NCBI GenBank assembly: GCA_937893795.1
Contig: CALCTH010000530.1
Coordinates: forward strand, 1 to 38,811
DNA length: 38,811 nucleotides
Direction: 5' to 3'
Origin: an uncultured Myxococcales bacterium
Lineage (GTDB): Bacteria; Myxococcota_A; Polyangia; Polyangiales; Houyiibacteriaceae
A model generated the notes under the pieces. The model was not told where the DNA came from. It was given only the letters and a program-made list of their open reading frames with translations, and did not search any database. The position numbers and the translations under genes were made by a program. Below are positions 10,446 to 20,700 of this stretch, piece by piece (position 1 is the stretch's first letter; every line of letters begins with the position of its first letter).

Positions 10446-12275
10446 TTACGAGCAGCCTGTGACCTCCATGGCGCCCGAGTCGTTCTCCGGGCCCTGGGGC
10501 AGAGTAGTCCCCAGCGGATCAGTTATCGCGACGGTTCCCTTTCCAACCGGGAAGTGATCCACGCCCGGGGAGGCGCAGCCGATGGTAATGACGTCGGAAA
10601 TGAACTGTAGGGTAGGAGACGTCGGTGGTGACGCGGTCCCCACAAATCCAGGATTCATGCTGAGGTCATCAGGAGCGCCGAGACAGGATGCGTCATCGCT
10701 GACATTCCAATCCGCCGAGGTAGTGCCAAAGCACTGGTTAGTTGCCGTCGTACCGTTGTCTCCTATGGCGCTCGCCATGAGTCGAAGGGACCCAGACCCG
10801 AAGTGACCGACCGCACTTGCCGTCGCTGCTTCGTTGTAGCGGAAGGATGCGCGTTCGACTGTCGTTGTGCCCGACAACGTTGCGATAGCTCCTCCAAAGG
10901 CCTTTGCGTAGTTATTCGAGAAGGATGACAACAGCACGAATCCCGAACCGAACGCGGCAATGGCGCCTCCTGCTGAACCGTCATCGCCCAGTCGATTTCC
11001 GTTTAGGGTTGAGTATTGGACTCGCCACAAGTTCTCTGCGAAGAGAGCACCTCCGTAGTTGCTCGAGGTCGAGGTCATAGTGTTATTCGAGAGATTGGAG
11101 AACTGCACATTTACGATGGTTTGGGAATAGACTGCCCCACCGGCCGAGCTCCCGAAAGCGGTGCCAGCCGCATTGTTTCGTAGGTCAGAAAAAGCTATCG
11201 AGAGCGCCCTTCCCGGTACAGCGGCGGCTCCAGCGGGAGTCTCTTCACTGTAGATTGCGCCTCCATCGGAGCCAGCGGTGTTGCCGATGAACTCGACACC
11301 TTGGTAAAAGTGGTCGAAGCCACTCCCCACGGTTTGTCCGGCGTCAACGGCAAAGACGCCACCGCCATCGGCGCCAGCGCTATTCATCGTGAAGACCGAG
11401 TCGAGAAACTCGACTCCTAGAGCCTTGCTGTAGATACCGCCGCCGTTGGCTGTTGCCGTGCTGTCCCTAATCGTAGAGTCGACACCCTCCACTTTGTATG
11501 TGTTCTCGGCCATGTGGATCGCACCGCCATCGTTCGTCGCCGTACAACTCCGAACCAACGCCGTGTCGAGTAGAAGGCCAGCACCCCCTAGCATCGTTCC
11601 GGGGGGTCGTACGGCGTAGATGCAACCACCGTTCTGCGCCGTGCCGTTTTGCACCGTCATGTTCTCCAGTGTGAGTATGCTGGGCGATACTTCTCCGGTA
11701 TCGGGCGCGGCGAGGAGAGGGAGAATGGCATGGAAGACGCGGTCAGCATTTAGCCCGTCGACGATATGGGCCGTCGGCGAGGTGCCCATGCCGACGATCC
11801 GGACCTGTTCTGTAACGTCCAGATCACCTCGGTCTGCGTTGTCCTCGGCTCCACCTGCGCCATTGAGGACCGTCAGTGAGTATGTTCCTCCACCGGGCGC
11901 GTCCAGCTGGATAGTATCGTGGCCAGGGCAGTTGTTTGCCCACTGCACAGCGGCGCGCAGGGTGCACTCGGCGCTTGGTAGCGTTGACGTACAGGTGGGT
12001 TCAGGAAGATCCCCGCATTCCGCAACGGTTAGCGGAGGTGCCGGTGCGTCCGCCAGAGTGACTACGCGAAACGTCCTGGCACTCGCCGACGAGGGAATCA
12101 GGGAACCAAGGAGAGAGGCCGCCAATAAGGTGGTATAGAGATTAGAGTAGGATGCGGCTCGTTTCAGAGTCAACGATTTCGGGATGAGTGTGAGGTCTAT
12201 GGTCTTGTGATCGTCCATGGTAACATACTGCCAGTGCCGATTTGCGGCCACAAGCTGATCCGTGACAGGCATCAC
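10446..12275 (-). CDS. Secreted beta-helix (polymorphic OMP-like repeat) protein, lower-GC, probably acquired
   Basis: A 609-residue protein. A long charged N-terminus precedes a hydrophobic signal segment (TTLLAASLLGSLIPSSASA). Next comes ECTLRAAVQWANNCPG, the CxLRxAxxxAN motif typical of secreted right-handed beta-helix proteins. Residues about 190-500 carry repeats of the form NGGxIY or DGGAI followed by short Asn-rich stretches, as in polymorphic outer-membrane/Pmp-like parallel beta-helices. The role is probably a surface or secreted adhesin-like protein; no catalytic residues are evident. GTG 12275 is followed at once by ATG 12272, and Met20 (12218) is another candidate. Base composition is clearly lower in GC than the neighbours, and 58-bp direct repeats flank it. 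Confidence 0.82.
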   Translation of the reverse strand: MMPVTDQLVAANRHWQYVTMDDHKTIDLTLIPKSLTLKRAASYSNLYTTLLAASLLGSLIPSSASARTFRVVTLADAPAPPLTVAECGDLPEPTCTSTLPSAECTLRAAVQWANNCPGHDTIQLDAPGGGTYSLTVLNGAGGAEDNADRGDLDVTEQVRIVGMGTSPTAHIVDGLNADRVFHAILPLLAAPDTGEVSPSILTLENMTVQNGTAQNGGCIYAVRPPGTMLGGAGLLLDTALVRSCTATNDGGAIHMAENTYKVEGVDSTIRDSTATANGGGIYSKALGVEFLDSVFTMNSAGADGGGVFAVDAGQTVGSGFDHFYQGVEFIGNTAGSDGGAIYSEETPAGAAAVPGRALSIAFSDLRNNAAGTAFGSSAGGAVYSQTIVNVQFSNLSNNTMTSTSSNYGGALFAENLWRVQYSTLNGNRLGDDGSAGGAIAAFGSGFVLLSSFSNNYAKAFGGAIATLSGTTTVERASFRYNEAATASAVGHFGSGSLRLMASAIGDNGTTATNQCFGTTSADWNVSDDASCLGAPDDLSMNPGFVGTASPPTSPTLQFISDVITIGCASPGVDHFPVGKGTVAITDPLGTTLPQGPENDSGAMEVTGCS

Positions 12276-12613
12276 CTATCATCGGTGACCCGTAGGATGC
12301 GCGAATGCGAAGTTGCGCTTTTTACGCCGTTACCTATACGAAAACGACCAGCCCGCAGGCTGTGAGAATAGCGGATAAGGCTGCCGTCCCGTTCTCACGT
12401 TATCTCGGGCAGCTGAAGCCGCCTTCTTGAGTTCGGGATAGACGAGCCGGAGGAAATGCGGTCGCAGTCGAGTTGATCCCAGACCGTACTTCGTCGACGC
12501 AGCGAAACATGAGGGGCCCTTCTTCGCGCCTACGAGGGTCGAGCGCGACCCGTTGATCACGCGCCTCGTACGCTGGCGAATCCCCCGAGGCACTAAGAGC
12601 AGCAGTCGTTCAG
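12276..12613. other. Low-GC intergenic stretch, no supportable gene
   Basis: Upstream region of the beta-helix gene. TCACC (12272-12276) and GGTGA (12284-12288) form a short inverted repeat over its start. The part at 12300-12400 is AT-rich for this genome and may hold the promoter. Open frames run through 12450-12620 on both strands but have no plausible start or recognisable product. Possibly decayed sequence. Confidence 0.4.
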
Positions 12614-12671
12614 TCGGAGCCCTGAACGGCGACGGGCGCGCCGGCCGAAGCCGACGCGCCCGCTGCGCGTG
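12614..12671. repeat. 58-bp direct repeat, copy B, with terminator-like hairpin
   Basis: Near-identical to copy A (10373-10430), with 3 mismatches by hand. It contains the same GGGCGCG/CGCGCCC hairpin with a CGAA loop. It lies 17 bp past the stop of the minus-strand Cys-rich lipoprotein gene, the same relative position as copy A behind the beta-helix gene. Confidence 0.85.
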
Positions 12672-12688
12672 TTCGTGCGGTGCCCTGC

Positions 12689-15600
12689 TCAGGGAGGGGG
12701 TGCCGGCGTCGTGACGGTCATCGTGTAGGCGCCGATGGCGTCCGAGGCGAAGAACGTCGACGTGATGATCACGTATTCGGCACCGGCCGGGATGGTGAGG
12801 CCGTCGATCCCGCTCTGGGCGGCACTGCCCGGCACGTAATCGTCGTTCGACGACACGCAGCCCACGAAGGGATCCGAAGGCACGAAGGTCGTGGCGTCGA
12901 GCACGTGAATGTACCCGTCCTCGCCCGGCGCCCAGTCGACCAGAATGTCCACGTCCACCGACGTAGTGCCGGAGTTCGTGATGTAGTGCTCGTCGTAGAA
13001 GTGGTTCGCAGTTCCGCCAAAGCTCGAGCAGCCGCTGCGGCGGTCCCACTGGGGATCGGTCACGTCGATGCTGCCCGTGAACGACAGTGCGGCGGCGCCG
13101 GCCGCGGTGATTTCATCTGCGCAGAAGTTGCAGCCGTCGCCGGTCACGGTGTTGCCGTCGTCACAGCTCTCGCCGAGCTCGACCATCGAGTTACCGCAGC
13201 TCGAGGTCACGCAGCCCGTGCTTCGGCACACGAAGCCCGACTCCACGAAGCACCCGTCGCAGCCGTCGCCGGTGATCATGTTGCCGTCGTCACAGAACTC
13301 GCCGACGTCGAGCGTTCCGTCGCAGGTGGACGTACAGACGCTCGGCTCACCGGTGCACTCGAAGGGATATTCCTCGACGCAGGTATCGCTACAGCCGTCG
13401 GTGGCCAGGGCATTACCGTCGTCGCATTCCTCGTCGCCTTCGATGATCCCGTCCCCGCAAACGGTGGCTCGGCACGTGCTCGGACCGGTCCCGGTGCAGA
13501 TGAAGCCGGCCTCGACTTCACAGCTGGCGCTGCAACCGTCCGTGGACATCGCGTTGCCGTCGTCGCAGTCCTCGTCCGCTTCGATGACACCGTCCCCGCA
13601 GACGATGGGTGTGAGGTCGATGGTGTACGCCCCGATGGTGGCCGCCGCGCCGAAGGTCGTGGCCACTACGACGTACTCCGTCATCGGCTCCGCAGTGAAG
13701 GTCAGCAGGCTTCCGCCGGTGCCGATGGGGAAGGGGGCGTCGTCATCCGCGATGAGGCAGTTCATCACCGCCATGGTGGGGTCGAAGGGCGCCTCGTAGA
13801 TCACGAGGAAACCGTCGCCGGCCCAGGTCGCCTCTGCCTCGATCGTGATCGCGCTGGCGGTCGGGTTGATGACGTCGAAGGCGTCGTAGTGCAGCCCCGT
13901 GCGCGTGCCGGCCACGCAGCCCTCGTTCGGTCGATCGAAGAGCGGGTCCGTCGCGTCGATGCTGCCGGACAGCGTCAGCGCCGGCCGCACGCTCGGGATG
14001 TCGGTGATGCAGCGGGTGCAACCGTCAGCGTCCACCGTGTTGCCGTCGTCGCAGGCCTCCCCGACGTCGATGGTGCCGTTGCCGCATAGCGGCGCACACA
14101 CGCTAGGCGTACCCGAGCAGCCGAAGCCGTCCTCGATGGTGCAGGTCGCCGAGCAGCCATCCATGTCCATGGCGTTGCCGTCGTCACAGGCCTCGCCCGG
14201 ATCGAGCATGCCGTTGGAGCAGAGCGGCGTGCACACGCTCGGTGAGCCCATGCAACCGAAGCCCCCTTCGACGGTGCAGGTCGCGGAGCAGCCGTCCATG
14301 TCCATCAGGTTGCCGTCGTCGCAGGCTTCGAAGGCGCCCACGGTGCCGTCACCGCAGACCGGGACCTCGCAGGTCACGGCGACGTCGACGCTGGTGGTCG
14401 GGCCGGCAGCGGCGCCGGCCAGGTCGTAGAGGACGTAGCTCCGCGATCCGGCGCGCAGATCCAGGGTCACGAGACCGTCGGCACCCTCACGCTCGTCCGA
14501 GCCGAGGCAGGCGCTCGTGTCGTCGCAGCTGTTGTCGGCCTCCGTGCCTTCGAGCACGAAGAGCTGGTAGTCGTCGGTGGTGCCTGGCGCGGCGGAGGCC
14601 GCGAAGGTCACGCGGACGTCCTCGCTCGGGATGAAGGTGAAGGCCGACTCCGCCGGGGCGTAGCTGCCGGCCGAGTCACAGGCGTTGCCGCTGAAGAACT
14701 CGGTGCCCATCGACGTGTCGAGCGAGAGCGTGCCCGCCGCGCAGTCGACCTCGAGGCGCGCCGCGGGGCAGGGCACGAGCGAGCACATCGCCGGGTCCGT
14801 CGGGTCACAGATGGCGTCCGTCGCCGTGCAGTCCGTGGACGTCTCGAGGAGACAGCCTGCGGCGTCCGGCGCGCAGATGGCCAGCGTGTCGCCACCGCAG
14901 GTCCGGCCGGCGGCCGCGCACTCCGTGAGGTCGCGGCAGGGGTCCGTCGGCGCGACGCCGCAGGAGGCGCTCGCCCCGCCATCGTCACAGAAGCCGAACA
15001 TCACGCCGCCCGCGCAGTCGACCTCGGTCTCCCGGAGGCAGCCGTAGGCGTCGGGCGCGCAGCTGACGAGCGTCGGGCCGTCACAGCTCGTGCCCGCCGT
15101 GGTGCAGAGGTCGTCGCCGGCGCACTCGGCACCGCCGATGCAGGTCGCCGTCGTCGTGTCGTCGCAGGACGCATCGGGGTTGTCGAAGTCCATGCAGGGG
15201 TTGCGCGTCTCGACGAGGCAGCCGAAGGCGTTCGGCGCGCAGACGGTGAGCACGTCGCCCACGCAGAGCGCGCCCTCGGCGGCGCACAGGGTCAGGCCCG
15301 CGCAGGGATCGGCGGGCACCGCACACACGGGCATCTCCCCCCCCGTGTCGCAGATGCCGCCATCGTCGGCCGCACAGTCCGTCATGGTCTCGACGAGACA
15401 GCCGTCGGCGTTCATCTCGCAGACGACCAGCGTGTCGTCGCTGCAGGCCCGGCTCTCGGTGTCGCAGAGCGTCAGCCCGAAGCAGGGGGCGACGGCACAG
15501 AAGTTCGGCGTGGCTTCGTCGTCGCAGAAGCCACCGTCGGCCGCGGCGCAGTCTTCGGTGGTCTCGATGAGGCAGCCATCCGCGTTGGCCTCGCAGGTGA

Positions 15601-15826
15601 CGAGGTCGTCGCCGTCGCAGGCCACGCCTTCGGCGGCGCACTGCTCGATGCCGTCGCATGGGTCGCCCATGTCGCCCATGTCGTCGTCCATGGGGCTGTC
15701 GACCGTGACCATGTCGTCGGTCATGGCGTCCGACATGTCGGCGCCGGTGTCGTCGTCGTCACCGCACGCGGCAACGCCGAGCGCCACCAGGAGTGCGAGC
15801 GCTCGCATCCAATAGTCTGTCTTCAT
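12689..15826 (-). CDS. Large Cys-rich surface lipoprotein with DUF4215-type repeats
   Basis: A 1045-residue protein. The signal ends in a lipobox (ALGVAAC, Cys21), followed by an Asp/Met-rich linker (about 22-55). About six roughly 50-residue Cys repeats follow (pattern C-AAEG-x-C-x-GDxLxxCxxNAxGCLxET...DC). Then come a beta-rich domain, three DUF4215-type repeats (CGDGxxxxxEACDDGN...DGCSATC), a LSGSIDATDPLFDR domain, more DUF4215 repeats, and a second copy of that domain (FTGSIDVTDPQWDR) at the C-terminus. The role is likely a cell-surface or adhesion scaffold; no enzyme motif is seen. ATG 15826 is used, and Met8 gives a shorter signal. It lies 146 bp downstream of the nidogen-like gene, after a hairpin. 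Confidence 0.88.
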   Translation of the reverse strand: MKTDYWMRALALLVALGVAACGDDDDTGADMSDAMTDDMVTVDSPMDDDMGDMGDPCDGIEQCAAEGVACDGDDLVTCEANADGCLIETTEDCAAADGGFCDDEATPNFCAVAPCFGLTLCDTESRACSDDTLVVCEMNADGCLVETMTDCAADDGGICDTGGEMPVCAVPADPCAGLTLCAAEGALCVGDVLTVCAPNAFGCLVETRNPCMDFDNPDASCDDTTTATCIGGAECAGDDLCTTAGTSCDGPTLVSCAPDAYGCLRETEVDCAGGVMFGFCDDGGASASCGVAPTDPCRDLTECAAAGRTCGGDTLAICAPDAAGCLLETSTDCTATDAICDPTDPAMCSLVPCPAARLEVDCAAGTLSLDTSMGTEFFSGNACDSAGSYAPAESAFTFIPSEDVRVTFAASAAPGTTDDYQLFVLEGTEADNSCDDTSACLGSDEREGADGLVTLDLRAGSRSYVLYDLAGAAAGPTTSVDVAVTCEVPVCGDGTVGAFEACDDGNLMDMDGCSATCTVEGGFGCMGSPSVCTPLCSNGMLDPGEACDDGNAMDMDGCSATCTIEDGFGCSGTPSVCAPLCGNGTIDVGEACDDGNTVDADGCTRCITDIPSVRPALTLSGSIDATDPLFDRPNEGCVAGTRTGLHYDAFDVINPTASAITIEAEATWAGDGFLVIYEAPFDPTMAVMNCLIADDDAPFPIGTGGSLLTFTAEPMTEYVVVATTFGAAATIGAYTIDLTPIVCGDGVIEADEDCDDGNAMSTDGCSASCEVEAGFICTGTGPSTCRATVCGDGIIEGDEECDDGNALATDGCSDTCVEEYPFECTGEPSVCTSTCDGTLDVGEFCDDGNMITGDGCDGCFVESGFVCRSTGCVTSSCGNSMVELGESCDDGNTVTGDGCNFCADEITAAGAAALSFTGSIDVTDPQWDRRSGCSSFGGTANHFYDEHYITNSGTTSVDVDILVDWAPGEDGYIHVLDATTFVPSDPFVGCVSSNDDYVPGSAAQSGIDGLTIPAGAEYVIITSTFFASDAIGAYTMTVTTPAPPP

Positions 15827-15917
15827 TACGCTAACCCACCCTTGGCGTGCCCCCTCGGCCGCCGAATGGGGATCGTTACCTCATTGGTCCCGGAATGGGG
15901 GGTCTACACGAGGCGTC

Positions 15918-15935
15918 CGGGCGCGAATGCGCCCG
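15918..15935 (-). terminator. Short perfect hairpin after the nidogen-like gene
   Basis: CGGGCGC (15918-15924) and GCGCCCG (15929-15935) pair perfectly over a 4-nt loop, 38 bp beyond the stop of the minus-strand gene. There is no T-run. A second short palindrome, GTGACGC/GCGTCAC (15961-15976), overlaps the stop codon. Confidence 0.45.
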
Positions 15936-15972
15936 ATAAGGGTGTCATTGACGGACGCAGGTGACGCTCGCG

Positions 15973-17727
15973 TCACATCACGCGCGCCGCCCGACTCACC
16001 GCCGAGTCTCGGTGACGGATCGTGGAGCGACGCCGACGCCAGCCGAGGGCGAGGAGCACCAGGGGCCAGGCCGCCGCGCCCGTGCCCGCGGCGCAGCCCG
16101 AGGAGGCCGGCCGGCCCGTCGGGGCGCCCATGTCGGCGCGCACCACGCCCATGTCCGGGGCGCCCATCTCGGCCGGTCCCATCTCGGGGCCGAGGTCCGG
16201 TCCCATCTCCGCGCCCATGTCCATCGGTCCCATGTCCGGCTCGCTCGCGTCGCGCTCCGGGATGCACGCCCCGTCGCGGCAGAGCTCACCGCGCGGGCAG
16301 CGGACGCCGGCGCAGTTGGCGATGCAGCCGAGGTCCGGGTCGCACACGAAGCCCTCCTCGCAGGTCACGCCGACGCACATGCGCGACACGCAGGCGCCAT
16401 CCACGCACGTTTCGTCGCGCGCGCAGTCGTCGTCGCCGAGGCAGCGGTCGATGCACTCGCCCGCGTCGCACACGCTGCACTCGGGGTCGCAGAAGATATC
16501 CTCGCAGAGGTCGAGGCAGCGGCCCGCGAAGCAGTCCTGTCCGATCGGGCAGCGGATGCCCACGCAGGCGTCCACGCACTCGCCGGCGCTGCAGCGCTGA
16601 CCGCCGGGGCACTCGACGCCTTCGCAGCCGTCCTCGATGCAGCGGCCCTCGTCGTTGCAGCCGAAGCCCTCGGGGCAGCCGCCCTCGAAGCAGACGTCGA
16701 TGCAGGCGCCGCGGTCGCAGACGCTGAGCCCGCTCCCGCAAATGTCCTCGCCCTCGTCGACGGCGCCGTCGCAGTCATCGTCGAGGGCGTTGCAGACCTC
16801 GCTCCCGGCGGCTGCGACGGGCTGGCAGAAGGTGCCGCCGCCGGCGGCTTCGTCGCACTGGATCACGCCGGAGGCGCAGACGCCGAGCTCGCCGGTGTCG
16901 CAGGCATCGCCGGCTTCCGGGCAAAGCACGTCGCCGCTCCGGATCTGGAAGCGCCACACGCCCGCCTCGGGCCGCGGCAGGTTCGAGCCGGTGCAGAGCG
17001 CGTCGGCGATGCCGGGCATGCGGGAGCCCGGGAGCGCCACGAAGTCCGTGAGGTTGCCGGCGTCGAAGCCCGACTGGGCCTGGGTCCCGCCGAAGCCGTT
17101 GGTCCCGCCGGAGGCCTCGCCGGTCTCCCACTCGCAGCGGTTGAAGCGGAACTCCACGTCGAAGTCCGTCGCCCCGTCGCCGCAGGTCGGCAGCGCCGTC
17201 AGCAGCAGCTGAAAGTTCATCCGAAGATCGTTGCGGCAGTTGAAGTAGCCGACGTCGTCCCAGGTGACGATCATCCGCCCGGGCTCGAGGGTCCACCACA
17301 CGGCGTTCCCGAGGTCCGCGTCCGTCGGGCACACGCTCGAGAGGTCCGTCGTGCACTCGGACGTGCCCGGGGGCTGGCGGATGTCCACGTCGGCCCAGTA
17401 GGGCGCGATCATCGGCTGCGACGCGATGGGGAAGGCGTCCGGCGTGAAGGTCCGGAGCGGCCCGCCGAAGGTCAGGTTGCCGTTCGTGTTCACGTAGACC
17501 TGCGTGAACGTGCCGCCGAAGAACTGGAGCCCCGACGGGAAGGCCGGCGTCAGATCGATGGGCAGCGACGAACCGTCGTCGTTGCGGAAGAGGCACTCGC
17601 TGCCGTAGCCGCGGGGGCCACCGAGCGTGGTCAGGAGCGGCGCCTGCGCGCTGGCATGGGCGACGCATGCGAGGGTCGCGGCGGCGGCGGCGACGGCGAG
17701 CGCGCGGGGAAGGGTGGTGGCGTTCAT
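15973..17727 (-). CDS. Nidogen-like, MopE-motif, Cys-rich surface protein with MYXO-CTERM-type tail
   Basis: A 584-residue secreted protein. The signal peptide ends AHASAQA (about 28). A nidogen-like region (about 70-250) has FFGGTFTQVYVNTNGNLTF and APYWADVD. Next is a MopE-type metal-binding motif, CNALDDDCDGAVDEGED (about 306-322). A long Cys-rich stretch of short repeats (CxxGxCxDxC...) runs to about 510. An Asp/Met/Gly/Pro linker (MGPMDMGAEMGPDLGPEMG) then leads to the C-terminal anchor: GCAAGTG, a hydrophobic helix and WRRRR, followed by an unusual 18-residue basic tail. Its ATG overlaps the TGA of the upstream lipoprotein gene (ATGA), so the two are probably translated together and may form one surface complex. 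Confidence 0.88.
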   Translation of the reverse strand: MNATTLPRALAVAAAAATLACVAHASAQAPLLTTLGGPRGYGSECLFRNDDGSSLPIDLTPAFPSGLQFFGGTFTQVYVNTNGNLTFGGPLRTFTPDAFPIASQPMIAPYWADVDIRQPPGTSECTTDLSSVCPTDADLGNAVWWTLEPGRMIVTWDDVGYFNCRNDLRMNFQLLLTALPTCGDGATDFDVEFRFNRCEWETGEASGGTNGFGGTQAQSGFDAGNLTDFVALPGSRMPGIADALCTGSNLPRPEAGVWRFQIRSGDVLCPEAGDACDTGELGVCASGVIQCDEAAGGGTFCQPVAAAGSEVCNALDDDCDGAVDEGEDICGSGLSVCDRGACIDVCFEGGCPEGFGCNDEGRCIEDGCEGVECPGGQRCSAGECVDACVGIRCPIGQDCFAGRCLDLCEDIFCDPECSVCDAGECIDRCLGDDDCARDETCVDGACVSRMCVGVTCEEGFVCDPDLGCIANCAGVRCPRGELCRDGACIPERDASEPDMGPMDMGAEMGPDLGPEMGPAEMGAPDMGVVRADMGAPTGRPASSGCAAGTGAAAWPLVLLALGWRRRRSTIRHRDSAVSRAARVM

Positions 17728-20700
17728 TGGATGATCACGTCGTCGAGGCCGAAGCCGTCTTCTTCGATGGAGGCCGCGTTGCTCACCATCGCGAAGCGCA
17801 CGCGCACGTCGTCCTGGCCGGCGGCGCCGGTGAGCGTATTCGAAGCGCGGGCCCAGGCGTTCGGGAAGCCGCTCAGGCCGTCCCAGAAGTCACCGCTCAG
17901 GTCGTTGTACCAGTTGGTGCCCGTCCCGAAGGCGCCGAGCTTGGTCCAGGTGCTGCCGCCGTCCGTGCTGATCTCGACGAAGACGTGGTCGTTCGTCGCC
18001 TCGAGCTCGAAGAGGCGCGAGAAGCTGATCTCCGGGTCCGCGGTGAAGGCCGAGGTGTCGAAGCAGGGGCTCGTGAGGAACGAGCTCTGGTCCGGCTGGT
18101 AGTCGGCGCCCGGCGCCGTGACGAAGGCCCGGCTGCCGGAGTCGGCGCTCCGGATGAAGCTGCCGCCCGTCGTCGGCACGACGCCCCAGGCCCAATCGGC
18201 GTTCGTGCCGCTCACGAGCCAGCCGCCGGGATTGGTCTCGAAGTCCTCGAGGTAGCGCGTCGTCGTCGTGATCACGACGGGCGCGCGGATGGAGAGCGAG
18301 TCCGCGTCGTTCGAGGCATTCGTGTCGCCGGCCGCCGAGACGAAGGCACCGAGCGTCGTCGTGGCGGAGGTCGTCGTCCGGAAGGTCTCCCCCGGGTCGA
18401 GGCGCGTCATGACGGTTCGCACCGAGGGGACGCCGTCGACGAGCGTGGTGAGATCGAAGCGGAGCGACTCCGCCGTGCCGACGTTGGTGACCTGGATCTC
18501 CCCGGCGTTGCAGGCCGTCGCGCTCTCCACGATGGTCGTCGCGAGGTCCGGCTGGGGCGCTGCCACGCGCACGTCGTCGATGGCGAAGCCCTCTTCCGTG
18601 ACGGATCCGTCCGATGAGAAGCGGAAGCGGAGCCGGACGTCGGCGAAGCCGTCCGTGCCCGTGAGCTGGGTCGAGACGGCCGTCCAGCCGCCGTTGCCCC
18701 CGTCCCACCACTGGTTGGCCGTGTCGTTGTACCAGCCCTCGGCGCCCGGGGCGGCGAGCACCTTCGTGTAGGTCCTGCCGCCGTCCGTGCTCACTTCGAC
18801 GAAGCCCTCGTCGCAGCACGATTCGGTCACGTACCAGAGGTTGAAGCTCAGGATCGGGTCGCCTCCGGCGCCGCGCAGATCCATGGGCGGCGACTCGATG
18901 AAGGAGCTCTCGGAGTCGTTGTAGTCGCCCGTCAGGTTCGTGACGAAGGCGTTCGTTCCGTTGGCCGCGCGATCGATGACCGCGCCGGCCGGAGCGCCGC
19001 GGGCCCAGCTCGACGAGGTGCCGCCGATGGTGAAGCCGCCGGCGTCGGCCTCGAAGTCGACGTCGAGGAAGGCGGCCGGCGTCGTGCAGACCATCATGTC
19101 GCACATGCCCGACGCGCAGATCGCCGGGCCGGTGCAGGCCGTCCCGGAGGGGCAAAGGCCGCAGCCGCCACCGGCGCAGTCGATGGCCATCTCGCCGCCG
19201 TTCTGGATGCCGTCCTCGCAGCTCGTGCACGTGCCCATCTCGCAGCGGCCCGAGTCGCACTGCGCCGGCAGGGTGCACGTGAGCCCGTCGGCGCAGGGGC
19301 TGCAGTCGCCGCCGCAGTCGACGTCGCCCTCGCCCGCGTCGAGCACGCCGTTGGTGCAGGTGTCCTCGAAGACGCGCACGTCGTCGAAGGCCACGCCCTC
19401 GTCGGTCACGCTCCCGTCCGAGTCGAAGAAGAGCCGCAGGCGTACGTCCGACGATCCGGCGGCGCCGACCAGCGTGTTTCGGAGCAGGCGCCAGCCCCCC
19501 GAGCTACCGCGCCAGTCCGCGTCGCCGAACGCGCGCTCCGGGTACCAGTCGGGGGCGTCGCTCGAGCCCACCGTGGTGAAGGCGCCGCCGCCGAGGCTCA
19601 TCTCGAGGCGCATGCCGTCGCAACAGTCTTCCGTCTCGTAGAAGACGGCGAGCTCGATGAGCGGGTCCCCGACGGCGCCGCTCAGGTCGATGCGCGGCGA
19701 CTCCACGAAGGAGGCTTCGTTGTCGTCGTAGTCGCCGCTGAGGTTCGTGACCCAGACGCTCGTGCCGGTGAAGCCGCCGGTGAGCGTGGCCGTCGTCGGC
19801 GTCCCATAGGCCCACGAGCTGCCCGGCCCGCCAGAGGTCCAGCCACCGTCGCCGGCCCCGAAGTCCTCCTCGTAGAAGGTCGACGCGCCTTCGCAGATTC
19901 CGGCGGTGCAGGTGAGCGAGATGCAGTCGCTCGGCGCGGCGCACATGTCGCCACCGGCGCAGGGCCGGCAGTCGGCCCCGCCGCAGTCCACGTCGGACTC
20001 GGTCCCGTTCCGGACGCCGTCCTCGCAGCTCGTGCAGCTGCCGCCCTCGCAGCGGCCGGAGAGGCAGTCCTCGGGGAGCGTGCAGGCCGTGCCGTCGGGA
20101 CAGCCCGGGCAGTCCGTGCCGCCACAGTCCACGCCGACCGCGCCGGGGTCCATCATGCCGTTGAGACAGAGCGCGCTCAGGCAGAAGCCGTCCACGCAAT
20201 CTCCGCTCAGGCAGTCGCTGACGGAGACGCAGCGGAGGCCGAGGGCGCAGGGGGCGCAGTCGCCGCCGCCGCAGTCGAGGTCGGTCTCGGTGAAGTTCAC
20301 CTCGCCGTCGAAGCAGTGCTCCGCGACGCAGAAGTCGTCCACGCAGCGGCCCATGGCGCAGTCCGTCATGGTGACGCAGCCCTCGCCGAGCCCGCAGCCC
20401 GGGCAGGTGGGGCCGCCGCAGTCCGTGCCGGTCTCATCGCCGTTGGAGATCCCATCGCGGCAGGTCGGGCTCTGACAGACGCCGCCGATGCACACGAGGC
20501 TGATGCAGTCGGGGCTGATGTCGCAGCGGAGCGTGTCGGCGCAGCGGGCCTCGCAGGTCTCGCCGCCGCAGTCGACGTCGGTCTCGTCGCCGCTGCGGAC
20601 GCCGTCGAAGCAGGGGTCCGGCGGACCGAGGTCCGGCATGTCTGGGCCCATGTCCGGCATGTCGGGCCCCAAGTCGGCCATGTCCGGGCCCAGGTCGGGC

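Noticed and set aside
9848-12671. Island integrated at the tRNA
   Set aside because: The tRNA 3' end faces lower coordinates, away from the low-GC segment, and no integrase or repeated tRNA end is seen.
12330-13049. A 239-residue minus-strand frame upstream of 13.0 kb
   Set aside because: Most of it is out of frame with the Cys-rich lipoprotein it overlaps, and its tail has no recognisable product or start.
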